Source: Scytalidium lignicola
Taxonomy: Eukaryota > Ascomycota > Leotiomycetes
Direction: 5' to 3'
Assembly (NCBI GenBank): GCA_002812745.2
Contig: NCSJ02000038.1
Span: 62,001-126,000, forward strand
DNA length: 64,000 bases
Shown here: one piece after another, positions 1 to 9,993 of the stretch
Layout: every line of letters begins with the position of its first letter
Numbering within the stretch: position 1 is the first letter of the stretch
Notes under the pieces: generated by a model
The model's input: only the letters and a program-made list of their open reading frames with translations
Told to the model about the DNA's origin: nothing
The model's database searches: none
Translations under genes and position numbers: made by a program

Positions 1-2269
1 TTTAAAGTTGTAATTCTTCAACTAACCTCTTACAATCTGCACTCCATACAGACTGCTTATGCCATTCATCTATATGCTTATTCAATTGAACAGTAGGCTC
101 TTGTTTTACCTCAAAAGCACGTATATTTTCGTTTTGTATTCTTGCCACACATTTGAGGATATATTCTATTTGGACCTCATGCTACATTGTTGTTAGCTAT
201 GTGAACGTGGTTCTAGCAACGGAATTTCACGCTCACCGAAGGCAATGCAGTGCCTGCTGCCCAATTGCCTTTGATCGTGTCAGCAAATTTAGCATTTAAG
301 TGCCTGGAATGGAAAAGTCTCACCTCTGACGCCGTTGACGACAAAATAGTTAGGGAATTTAGGGACAGTGACAGCAAGGTATACATTAGGTTCGGGGTCA
401 AATTCCGCTGCCATGCTAACATTATCGATGCCACGAAGTTCACTGCAGGGTACGCATAGTCAGCACATTATCACTAAACCAAGAAAAATTCACCTACAAA
501 GGAGGTGCGAAGGCAAGATTAAAACCAGTCGCACAGATCAAGATATCAACTCTGTGGACGGTTCCATCCTCATCCACAACGCCTTCCGGTGCAACTTTAA
601 CGATTTCCTTGTGTATCGTTGTAACGTCTAACAATGTTAATTTATTCCGCTCTTCGGTTGCAACGGTAGCGTCAACTTACTAGGTTGCACCAGAGCCTCC
701 AAATAACCATCCCCAGGAGTAATTCGTCGACCTGTTTGAAGTTAACCATATATTCCTTCCGGAATATGAGAGAATACTCACAACCAGGTGGCCATGATGG
801 GATGAGTTTCTTTTTGAGTTCGTCATGTCCGGGCCCAATTCTCTTCAGCATCTCAGCATACATGCTCTCCTTCGCTGATTTTGATGTTTCTGAGTCTTTA
901 ATGAACATCTCAAATAAATCATTCACTGCTGATTCGAGCTTTTGCCTGTATTCAAGATGGTATTTAGGGTTATCGCGAAATATTTTTTTCTCCTCCTCTG
1001 TGTAGTAATACTGGGCATTAGGGGTTTCATTTGATCCAGCTTGATTGGAGCTATCCCTCAACTGATTCTGGGCGTTTTCCTTCTGTGTCTTAAGTACATT
1101 GCCACCAACAGGGGGGGATATCCTGACAAAATCAGCTACTGGAGGCAATCAAAATTGGAGGAAACCTTCAGCCCAGCCTAGGAACGTACCAAGTAACTGA
1201 TCTCATGAAAGACGTCAGGTGCTTTGCTTCTACAGACGTTATTGTCAGTATCCTTTATTGAAAGTTTCGGAGATAACATTGTACTCTTTTGCACTTGCGG
1301 GACAATCTGAATAGCTGACGATCCAGTACCAACGACGGCGACGGTCTTGTCCTCCCAATTGATATCTAGAAGATAAGTTAATAATGTATCCCGAAACTGG
1401 AAATAATATCCCTACCAGTATCCCAATTGGCACTATGAACCAGCGTACCCTTAAAATCGTGGAGCCCAGGAATATTTGGCCCTGCGTCATACTTCAGATC
1501 CTAATCAGTATAGTGATAGTTAAAGTTACTCACATTTCCAGCTATTCAAGAACCCAGTCCCGTTGACCAGTACATTACACCAGTCCTTAATGATCTGGCC
1601 GTTGCTTTCTACTTCAACCTCGTCTGTTTACAAGAAGTTATATTTTAGCATAGAAATACTACCCGTGTTTTGAGAGAGATACTCACAACTGCCCTTTTCT
1701 TCAATCCATACAGCCTTTTTTACTTGTGAATTCAACTTTATAAATGGCATAAGATCGTACTTGACTGCGAAATCCTCAAAGTATTTCCTGATCTCCGGCG
1801 CGTAAGCATAAAAGCTGGACCAGTTCGGATTGGGCTCAAAGGCGTAGGTGTACGCATGGGCTGGACTTAATGATTATAATTAGTACGAGAAGACGTATCG
1901 TAGAACTTGGAACACTCACACGTCACAGGCACAGCCAGGATACCGATTCTCATACCTAGGCTAGTCAGTCAATCGTAAATCAGTCACGTGTCATGGGCTC
2001 TAACCATGTTCCACCGACGTTAGGGTTCCTATAGCTATATTAGTAGTGAATCATTTACCGCTGATTGCAATTCCTTACTTCTCGTAGCATATAAGTTCAT
2101 AGCTAGTAAACAGCTTCTTCATCTTGTACGCCATCAATAGCCCTGCCGCGCCTGCTCCAACATGAATCACACGCAACCTCACGGGTTGTGAATGCCATTG
2201 CGGCAAGACAGTGTAACTTGATTCTTCTGTAGGTTTAGTCCCACTAGTTCCATTTCCATGGTCGCCCAT
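1..2269 (-). CDS. Baeyer-Villiger-type flavin monooxygenase (partial at left edge)
   Basis: Class B flavoprotein monooxygenase, expected to use FAD and NADPH to insert oxygen next to a carbonyl. The start is ATG at 2269. Exon 1 ends after an N-terminal Rossmann motif GAGAAG. A spliced junction near 2000 gives the family motif GGTWYENRYPG, followed by PAHAYTY. The Baeyer-Villiger fingerprint FKGTLVHSANWD lies near 1460-1430, and the second nucleotide-binding motif VVGTGSSA near 1325. Further exons carry GRRITPGDGYLEAL (about 720-680), DILICATGF (about 560-510) and PNYFVVNG with GNWAAGTALPS (about 350-240). At least seven short introns are needed. One junction near 1150-1190, before PPVADF, has no clean in-phase splice site that I could find, so a small lesion or sequence error is possible. 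The last exon reaches the window edge, where a TAA occurs in frame, but the usual C-terminal tail is not seen. It is divergent from a short-chain dehydrogenase. Family assignment is firm; substrate unknown. Confidence 0.8.
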
Positions 2270-2838
2270 TTTAATAAAATTTGTTAAAATTGTGTTACTC
2301 TAGATTCGCAATAGCAACCTTATCCTAATGTGCATGTTTACAATTGCATTGTAATACTGATATATATTCATTTAACTTACTAATCATGTGATTCAAAACT
2401 ATCAAAATCGAGCGACAATATATGACTCAGAAAATAATGACATGTTGTTACTTTGTAAGAAGCTTCTTGTGTAAATATTTGTTGCTCTAAAAACTATTGC
2501 TTCGGACTGATGGCTAGACTAGATCCGAGGCTATGGTCGATAATAACCAAAGACCCTCGGGACGTAGCACATATCTGATAACTCCTTATCGTATCAATAA
2601 ATTCTAGAATCCAACTACGGATTAGTCGTGCTAAACTGATGTAGTTATGAATTGGTGTTGAATCTTTGAAAGATGAATCATCAAAAGGTGACTGATAGAC
2701 TTGTGTAGCCCACGCTTTAAATATTCTCCACACAGAAACTGAGATAAAGCAACTAGGGTTAACCGGCGTTTTTAAAACAACAAATATTTAAACGTTAGAA
2801 CACAGTCATTTATTCAATATTCTTAGACTATAATTAAA
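2270..2838. promoter_or_regulatory. Divergent intergenic region between monooxygenase and SDR
   Basis: This stretch of about 570 bases separates two genes transcribed away from each other, so it must hold both promoters. It is AT-rich next to both start codons. I see no convincing gene in it; a 79-codon frame on the minus strand (2494-2733) has no recognisable motif. Confidence 0.4.
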
Positions 2839-4076
2839 ATGGTATGTGAAAAGCAATGTTACCATTTAGGTTTCTAATTAAATAATTGTCCCAGGGAAAA
2901 TCCATGAAGAGAACTGGTCCTTTAGCTCCGGGAATTGCATTCATCACTGGAGGAGCACGAGGATTAGGAAATGCCATTGCTGTTTCTTTTGCAAAAGAGG
3001 GCTCTAAGGGCATTGTAATCGTCGACATTCAAGATAAAGAGACAATGAATGCAGGCAGAAAGAATATAGAAGATTATGGCACTAAGGCAAGCATTCAGTG
3101 TCCTTTGTTAACTATAAATTATACAAAGATAGATATCTAATTGGGAACTTGTTTATAGTGCCTCGCTATCCATGCAGATGTAACCAAAGAGGAGGATGTC
3201 CAGAGAGCAGTCGCTGAAGCTGTTGCTGAGTTCGGAAGAATCGACTATGCAGCGTATGAGTACCTTCGAAAATAAATTTAGTCTATGATAGAAATTAATG
3301 CTTGCTAGTAACTTTGCTGGTGTTATTGGCTCAAGCAAATGCATTTGGGAGCTGACAAAGGAAGAATTCGAACAAGGAATGGCTGTCAACTCTACAGGTG
3401 TTCTTCTCAGTACAAAATATGAGCTCCAACAGATGATGAAGCAAGATTCTATTGATGTGTATGAACAGTTTAGCTGAGTTTCTTTCCTTTTCTTTATGTA
3501 TCAATAACTGACTATTCTTTGTCAGATCGTAGTGAGCCAGGGCGTTTCATTCAAACCGGATCTATAATAAATTGCGCATCTGTAAATTCTCTTCAGTCCA
3601 TGGCCGGGACAGCGACATACACAGCTTCTAAACATGCTGTTGTTGGTATCACTAAAGGGGTTCGTTCACTTTTCTGTTATATTTCTTTGTTTATATAATT
3701 CTAAGCACATTGTGTGCTAATTTCTATAATATATGAAGGCCGCATTGGAAGCCCGGAAATATGGAATCAGAGTTAATGCAGTCTCTCCTGGATTCCTTCT
3801 TACAGATATGGTGAAGGGAGCTGTAGAGTCTGAAGGGAAAGATGTTGGTACACATTTAGGGACTTCAATATGGAAACAGTTCGAGGCGAGGCAAGGTCGA
3901 AGTGCAGTGTTTGAGGAGATCGGAGATGTTGTAGTACTAGTATCGACGCCAAAGATGAGTCTTGTTAATGGCCATAACATTATGGTCGATGGGTAAGTGC
4001 TGTTCATCTTCTAGAAAGGAATATCCACTGAAGTGTTTAATACAGTGGATTTACAATAAATGAAAGCAATATTTAA
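2839..4076 (+). CDS. Short-chain dehydrogenase/reductase (classical SDR)
   Basis: NAD(P)-dependent oxidoreductase of the classical SDR family. The model starts with an ATG at 2839 that is at once split by an intron ending at 2894; an alternative start is the in-frame ATG at 2904. The cofactor motif TGGARGLG is near 2955, an acidic residue follows the second strand (VIVDIQD), the NFAG stretch replaces the usual NNAG near 3310, and the catalytic YTASK lies near 3620-3635. The C-terminal part reads YGIRVNAVSPGF, typical of the family. Exons are joined by five or more introns. One intron after YGTK (about 3086-3150) appears to use a GC donor. The final short exon ends at TAA 4074-4076. The reading is open through all joins. 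It faces the monooxygenase on the other strand, so the two may act on the same compound (inference). Substrate unknown. Confidence 0.85.
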
Positions 4077-4520
4077 GATTGGAATTCTATTTACTTAAAG
4101 AGTAAATAAATAATTAGATTTTTATACAACAAAAGTCAATTACATCCAGAAACAAGTACTTGTTTAAAAGGTATATAAGTTAGGTTAGTAAAAGCAAGTT
4201 ATTTTTGTTAATAGTATTATTATAATCGTTACTCTTATAAATTATGATTACTAGTCTAAATCATAAAATAATTCCAAAATTAATTATTTCACTTTAAGTT
4301 AGTTTAATCCTTAACAAAAAGTTCAATTCTAAGTTAAACCCTTTTAATTATATATATCCAACTATTGTTTCAACTATAAATTTATAGCTAAAGACTTTAC
4401 TATTTGTATAAATCACTGCATCAACTATAATCCTAGACTACTTCTCTTCAAATTGTAGTCCTAACAGAAGTTCCAGCTTGCTCATCTTCTCTCTTTGGCA
4501 CTCTAACAACTATTTTCTAG
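4077..4520. other. AT-rich tract without genes
   Basis: Very AT-rich sequence with many TA dinucleotides and no coding signal on either strand. It borders the nitrilase relic. Such tracts in filamentous ascomycetes are often RIP-degraded repeats, but I recognise no element in it. Confidence 0.5.
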
Positions 4521-4529
4521 GCTATGTCA

Positions 4530-5130
4530 GTCTAGACGGCTGTTTTTATCATGAAAGTTAGGTTGACAGTTAATATTATCATTTGTACTGCAAGACGAAG
4601 GTACTTACAGTGGCGGCTTGCATCCGTGGATAACTTAGCTTTGGTGGCATCTGCAAAATTCAAGTCCGCAATGATGAGCTCCTCTGAAGGAGTCTTTGCA
4701 GCACTAAGAACACGGCCGTCTAGCCTAATAATCGCAGAGCTACCGCTAATCCATTGGCCCATGATGGCGCTGCCATTAGTTTTCATCAAGTTGATACCAG
4801 GTTCAGTGAGCACAGCTGTGGCGTGCAGGACGAAGGCTTGGGATTCGGTGGCATAGGTCTGCGATAGGCTGAGGGCTCTTAAAGTGAAGCCTTCAGAAAT
4901 GAGTTATGGAGATTAATGAAATGAAAGTAATTGATATACCTTCTGCAGACATGGATCAGAAACCAGGCGACCCTTCCATAAATGGGCCAAGTGGTGGCCA
5001 TCCGGTAATGTGAATCTGCTCATGCTGGGAGAAAGTATAGTACTTTAGAGGGGGCTGGATATGTTCCTAGCACGATAGGCAGCTTACTTTGTTTACATTA
5101 AGCTCGACTAATAAAAGCAAAATTAATGTT
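4530..5130 (-). pseudogene. Nitrilase-family relic (3' part, two in-frame stops)
   Basis: The minus strand carries the C-terminal half of a carbon-nitrogen hydrolase of the nitrilase type. Near 5095 it reads LSC followed by a TAG stop and then EHIQPPLKYY. This matches the family's catalytic-cysteine segment (CWE), so the Trp codon has become a stop. It continues QHEQIHITGWPPLGPF, then GSPGF, a TGA stop (about 4967) and SMSAE. After an intron it goes on TYATESQAFVLHATAV, GSAIIRLDGRVLS and a decayed version of the C-terminal GHYSRPD motif. Upstream of 5130 the sequence dissolves into AT-rich DNA with no sign of the catalytic Glu or Lys segments. Both stops are explained by one G-to-A change in a TGG codon. 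This is a dead gene, not an exon of a neighbour. Confidence 0.75.
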
Positions 5131-5517
5131 GACAATCACTATATTATGATTTATAAAAACAATTACGTTATATAATGTTAGTTTAATTTTTATATTTTAA
5201 TAGATGTCTTTTTNACCTTTTTTTAGCTCTTAAATAAAGACCACGACTAATTGTATCTAGGTAAATTGTCAAATGTTAACTTAGGTGATATAAGTACAAA
5301 GATTAACTTAGAAAAANGCTCGAATTACAAAATTTATGTTATAATTGTTATATAATTTATGAAAAAGAGTAATATTTAAAAACTATAATAGATTTAATTA
5401 TAGAACACGATATTTTGTTATAAAACCACACCCTTTTCACCCGTCGATCATAAAATCAAGAGGTTGGGTAGGTCTGAAGATTTGTATGTTCTATCCTTAT
5501 CCGATCACACTCTTTAA
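5131..5517. other. AT-rich tract without genes
   Basis: AT-rich, with two ambiguous bases (5214, 5317) and no coding signal. It probably covers the lost 5' part of the nitrilase relic. Confidence 0.45.
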
Positions 5518-7141
5518 TTATTTCTTGAGGTTTCTCTGGCCGTAAGATCGAGTTGCATAATCACCGGCATGCACGATGAGGTCGGCTGGATTGTAATCGA
5601 ATCTGCCACTGAGGTAACTGTCGAGGATCCGCATCGTTCCATCAGCATAGCGCTTCTGGGCATCCAACGAGCTACCAGACATATGAGGGACCATTGCATT
5701 GCCTCCTCCTAAAGGATTGTATGCGTTGCGGAGGACATGGTCACGTGGAGCGGGCTGAGGAAACCAGACGTCTCCACCGTAACCCCGCAGGTGCCCGCTT
5801 TTGAGAGCGGCTGCGATATCTTCCTCGACGACGATAGCACCACGAGCAGTATTGACAATCCAAGATCCTGGAAGCGAAAACTCGCATGATTAGCTGATGA
5901 TAATGGAGTATACACTCATTGGGGATCCAATGGATCCGAAGTGCCAATCTTACCTTTCTTCATTTTCGCAAGCAAATCTTTGTTGAATAGACCGTGAGTC
6001 TTCTCGTGGAGAGGACAGTTGATGGTAACAATGTCACACTGGGCAACCATCTCTTCTAGGTTCTCAACTCTGCGGCAGCCAATCTCTGCCTCATTCTCAG
6101 CACTAAGAGGCTGGTAGTCGTAGTATAATAATTCCTTGCAGCCGAATGGCTTCAGACGTCTCAGGACACGCTCCCCAATCCGTCCAGCGCCGACGGTTCC
6201 AACGACCTTCCCTTCCAGATCAAACTCATTTCTCGCAACCGCGGCCACATCCCAGTCGCCTCGTTGAATCTGCTCATGGGCCGGGATCATGTTACGGACC
6301 AGCGCAAGAATTGTCATTACGACATGCTCGGCCACGGACACGACATTGGAACCTGTCACCTCAGCCACAGTAATACCACCATTGGTTTTGTTGGCTACGT
6401 TGAGGTCAATGTGGTCAGATCCAACACCGGCGGTGACAGCTAACTTGAGCTTCTTGGCCTTCTTCAAACGCCCGGCATCTAGATATACTGGATGAAAGCT
6501 GGCGCATGAAAAGAGGTAGTTAGTATAACTCTTTTGCATTTCTTGTGAGGAGACACGTAGNTAGAATGGTTTTACGGTTCAATGGTTCAATAGATTAATC
6601 CATCCACACTGTAGATGAATTAAGAGGATGACATGATGTCATAGCGGGACTCACGGGGTGGTGATGAGAATTTCAGCATCGGGCAGCTCTCGTTCGAATT
6701 TGGAATTCGGCCCTTCCTTATCAGATGTGGTTATGAGTGTGTGGCCCTGATCTTCAAGCCACTTGCGGAGACCAAGTTCATTTTCAGCAGTTCCAAGGAG
6801 GCCTGGCTCCTGTGCAGCATGCGCGCCACCCTACCAACTGGTCAGTCTGGAGTTTGGATCAATAAGCTCTTATATCCCCCCCAATTCCACACTGACGCCG
6901 GGATACGCAATCTTGGGACGTATATTTAAGGAGCTTTAAAGAGAAAGTTATATCATACATCATAGAGAACCGCTAGGACTTTAGCATTTCGGCTGGCTGA
7001 TGACATGATTGTTCTGATCAAACCAGGAGAATTTATTAGCGACCATCGATATGAAACGGATGCAGCAGGCACTCGTTTGCACAATCTCAATGAGGCTCGA
7101 GCTGAAAGAGCGCTTTTTGAGGTGGCAAAGCCAAGTACCAT
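5518..7141 (-). CDS. NAD-dependent formate dehydrogenase, mitochondrial form
   Basis: D-2-hydroxyacid-dehydrogenase-fold enzyme that oxidises formate to CO2 with NAD+. Three introns are inferred. Starting at ATG 7141, the first exon gives about 46 residues rich in Arg, Ser and Ala and poor in acidic residues, which looks like a mitochondrial presequence, followed by [11 protein letters not shown] 7006 would give a short cytosolic form. The next exon reads [20 protein letters not shown], then after an intron [20 protein letters not shown] and the NAD motif [10 protein letters not shown] near 6180. The Arg of NTARG and the HMSGSS segment with its catalytic His are in the last exon (about 5870-5650). 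The protein ends RNLKK at TAA 5518-5520. The frame is open and the catalytic residues are present, so the gene looks functional although its neighbours are decayed. One N at 6561 falls in an intron. Confidence 0.93.
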
Positions 7142-7339
7142 TGTGAAGGCCTGCAGCGAGAAAAAGGCTCACTCTGATCTCGGTATTCGCGAGTAATAGT
7201 TGACGCAGACCAATTCTTGGAGAAGAGAACTTTGCAAAGCTCAGGAGATGGAGAAGAAAGACGAGATCGAGTCAAGGAATTCAATTGAACCTGAATGTGA
7301 AATATTGCTGCTGAAGAGCCGTTAAAATAGCACAAGGCG

Positions 7340-7660
7340 GCCGTCACAGGATGGGGATGAATAGAGCCATCAACAGTGCCATAGGCCGAATACGCCGAGA
7401 AATGCGGATGAGCATAAAGGATGCCGAGTTATCTCCTCTGAGAAGCTGCAAGCATGAAGAGAATACCTTCATGTTAAGATCCCGGACAGCGTCACGAAGT
7501 ATGATGGTATACCACCAAATGGCTGAGCCAAATCCGCATATGACCACTCGCCGCCTACGCCGATCTGCTCGGCCGCCATCAAATCCCGACGACCCTTGGC
7601 TGTGCGGCACAACCAGCCAATCGTTGCGGCGATGTGCTTGTAGTGCGTGCCGCCCATCCA
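7340..7660 (-). pseudogene. Possible relic of a glutathione-S-transferase-like C-terminus
   Basis: A short minus-strand frame (7657-7469) contains YADLA after a GGEWS stretch, which resembles the C-terminal helix region of Ure2-like glutathione S-transferases. No thioredoxin-fold N-terminal half is visible nearby and the frame does not continue. This is a weak resemblance and could be chance. Confidence 0.2.
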
Positions 7661-7725
7661 GTAACATCAGTAACATCAGTAGCATCAGTAACTACAGGCG
7701 TTACAGGCGTTACAGGCGTTACAGT
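7661..7725. repeat. Two adjoining 9-bp tandem arrays
   Basis: Positions 7661-7690 hold about three copies of a 9-base unit containing AACATCAGT. At once after that, 7694-7724 hold about three copies of a 9-base unit containing GTTACAGGC. Diverged GTTACAG and CTATAG words continue to about 7990, which could be the end of a decayed transposable element. Confidence 0.6.
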
Positions 7726-8404
7726 CACCGCAGTTATAGTGATCTCAGCAGTGGTAACCGCTATAGTTACAGCAAGTTGAGGTATCCAGCACGCTATAGC
7801 GAAAATGGTTACAGGATTATTCCATCCATAATCAGATTATCGCCTCATGTTAACGTGCTCTCTCAACCAGACTTCCATTTACGCCTATTGTAGTATATTA
7901 TAGATATATTGCAACTTAAACATAGCGGAATACTAATAGTGCGCTACGGTTGCTATTATTATAGCGTTCTATACGTGTAAGCTGTAACGGCCATAGCTGA
8001 AGTAGTTATAATAACTTTGGTACTTTGGTAACATGATAGCTCCCACAATTACTCCGCACCGGCATTTGCATGCCCATTTAACCCATGTCCGAAGGCTTGA
8101 AAATAACTGCCATGTGCTTATGCTGCATACCCCGAATATGTTTGTCATAGAATTTGCCGGTTAATTATCCCTCCTCAGACACACGTCAGTGGTCATTTAG
8201 TGGGACCAAGATTTCGGGGATGATATCTTCTCTTAGAGCTATGCTTTCCTCGCATCTCTTGTGCATCTGTAAACACATAAGAAAGCACCCCTTCTCATAA
8301 CGAATCTTGTCATCGTCCAAGGGAGGCGCCTCGGCTTGTTTTGTTTGAAACTAGATCAGTTTGGACTCTATCTATCACAACCAATTTTCTATTTAATCGG
8401 TGAC
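7726..8404. other. Intergenic stretch upstream of NADH pyrophosphatase
   Basis: No gene is supported here. Scattered GTTACAG/CTGTAAC and CTATAG words occur up to about 8000; the rest should hold the promoter and 5' leader of the downstream gene. Confidence 0.35.
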
Positions 8405-9759
8405 ATGATTTCGGACGACATGTTAAGCCGCAAGTTTGGAAAGGAAGTCACGAATTATTTCGCTGGTAGCTACGCCGTCTTACACTTTAATGGATTATTC
8501 GTAATCATGTGGGAGTATCTGACAGCCTGGGCGATTGATAGAGCTCCCATTGAATAGAGTTGGCTTTCTCCGTACAGATCATGCCTTTCTCAATTCCGCC
8601 GTACAGCATCCTTCAACCTCTTTTCTTCTGTTTAGCAACCTTGCTCCACTCACAGAGAACCCGTCGAAGCTTGCTTTTGTCTCCTACAAAGACATTGAGC
8701 CTCTTATAGGAAATGATCCGTTCAGAAAAAGCGAAGAGATGTTGATTGCCGAGTATAACTCGACTATTACAAGACCACTGCTTGTTTTACTTGGATTAGA
8801 CGAGAGAGTGAAAGACTCCTTTACCTATAAAAATCATAATGGGGCACCATATTTTGCATTGGATGTCACACCTATCGGTACGATTCGAGAGCAAGCAAAA
8901 AGTGTAATATCAGCGGTAGAATCAAGAGGACTACAATTCTTTCATGGTCGTTCACATATGAAATTTTTCAAGGAAGAAGGTACGATAAAATGAAACTCTC
9001 AGACACTTGTGAAAAATTATGATTTATATTGCAAATTCCTTTTCACGCTTGTCGGTTATGGCCATCGCGTTAACGTATGCAGCTGCAATATTCTCAATGG
9101 GGCGTGCCTTCATTGACTGGAATGTTCGAAATCCATATTGCGCTCAGTGCGGACAATCAACAGTCTCGGTGCATGCAGGTGGAAAACGAGCCTGTCCACC
9201 TACTGACATGGCTACAGTCAAATCAAGCCAAGGTTCCCCTAGTGTGAAGAGGTTGTCGTGTGCGACGCGAAACAGCGTATCTAATATATCATTTTGTCGT
9301 ACGGATCCTTCCATTATTGTAGCTGTCATATCCAGCGACGGTAAAAGAACATTACTTGGCCATAATAGTCGCTGGCGGCCACACTGGTATAGCACATTAG
9401 CAGGCTTTTGTGAGCCTGATGAATCTGCTGAAGAAGCGACTCGGCGGGAGGTTTGGGAGGAAACAGGAGTTCGAATTGGTCGAGTGGTAGTCCAAAGCAC
9501 TCAACCGTGGCCATATCCATCTAGTTTAATGATTGGCACCATTGCTCAAGCTTTACCGGAACATGAGGAAATATCGTTAGATAATGATGCAGAGCTGGCG
9601 GATGCGAGGTGGTTTGATTTACAAGAAGTGTCGGAATCGCTGGACTCGTGGACAGTCCCTATGTTCGAGCCTCCACCTCCAAACTATATAGACGGAAAGC
9701 TGATGCTTCCTCCGAGCACGGCTGTAGCTAATCAACTACTGAGAGCTATTGTTGGTTGA
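8405..9759 (+). CDS. Peroxisomal-type NADH pyrophosphatase (Nudix, NPY1/NUDT12 family)
   Basis: Nudix hydrolase that cleaves NADH to NMNH and AMP. Start ATG 8405 gives MISDDMLSRKFGKE; an intron (about 8466-8550) joins to PLNRVGFLRTDHAFLN, and a second intron (about 8982-9088) joins to AAIFSMGRAFIDWN. The zinc-ribbon segment NPYCAQCG is followed by GGKRACPP and CATRN. The Nudix box begins GFCEPDESAEEATRREVWEE (about 9405-9470), with every conserved Glu, and runs on into TGV. It is followed by QPWPYPSS, the motif that marks the NADH-diphosphatase subfamily. The protein ends at TGA 9757-9759. All expected blocks are present in order, so the gene looks intact. It does not end in a clear peroxisomal SKL tripeptide, so location is inferred only from the family. 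Confidence 0.9.
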
Positions 9760-9993
9760 TACTTATCCTAGAAGTGTAAAGCTGGTAAAGAATGATAATT
9801 GTGAGGGTTTGTGTAGTCTTTGAATATTTGTTTTTATCCTTATATATAATTATACAATTACTTTTGTGCTATCCCCTCGTCTGGTGGAAATGGAGTCACT
9901 TATGCAAACTTATGCAAATTATACTTTTATAACAAGTTTTCTTTGATTTTAATAACTTAATTAGATAATATCCTGTTAAGCATAAAACTTTAA

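Noticed and set aside
7351..7893. 180-codon plus-strand open frame
   Set aside because: Its second half translates tandem repeats (SNISNISS, YRRYRRYRR) and it has no recognisable domain; likely chance.
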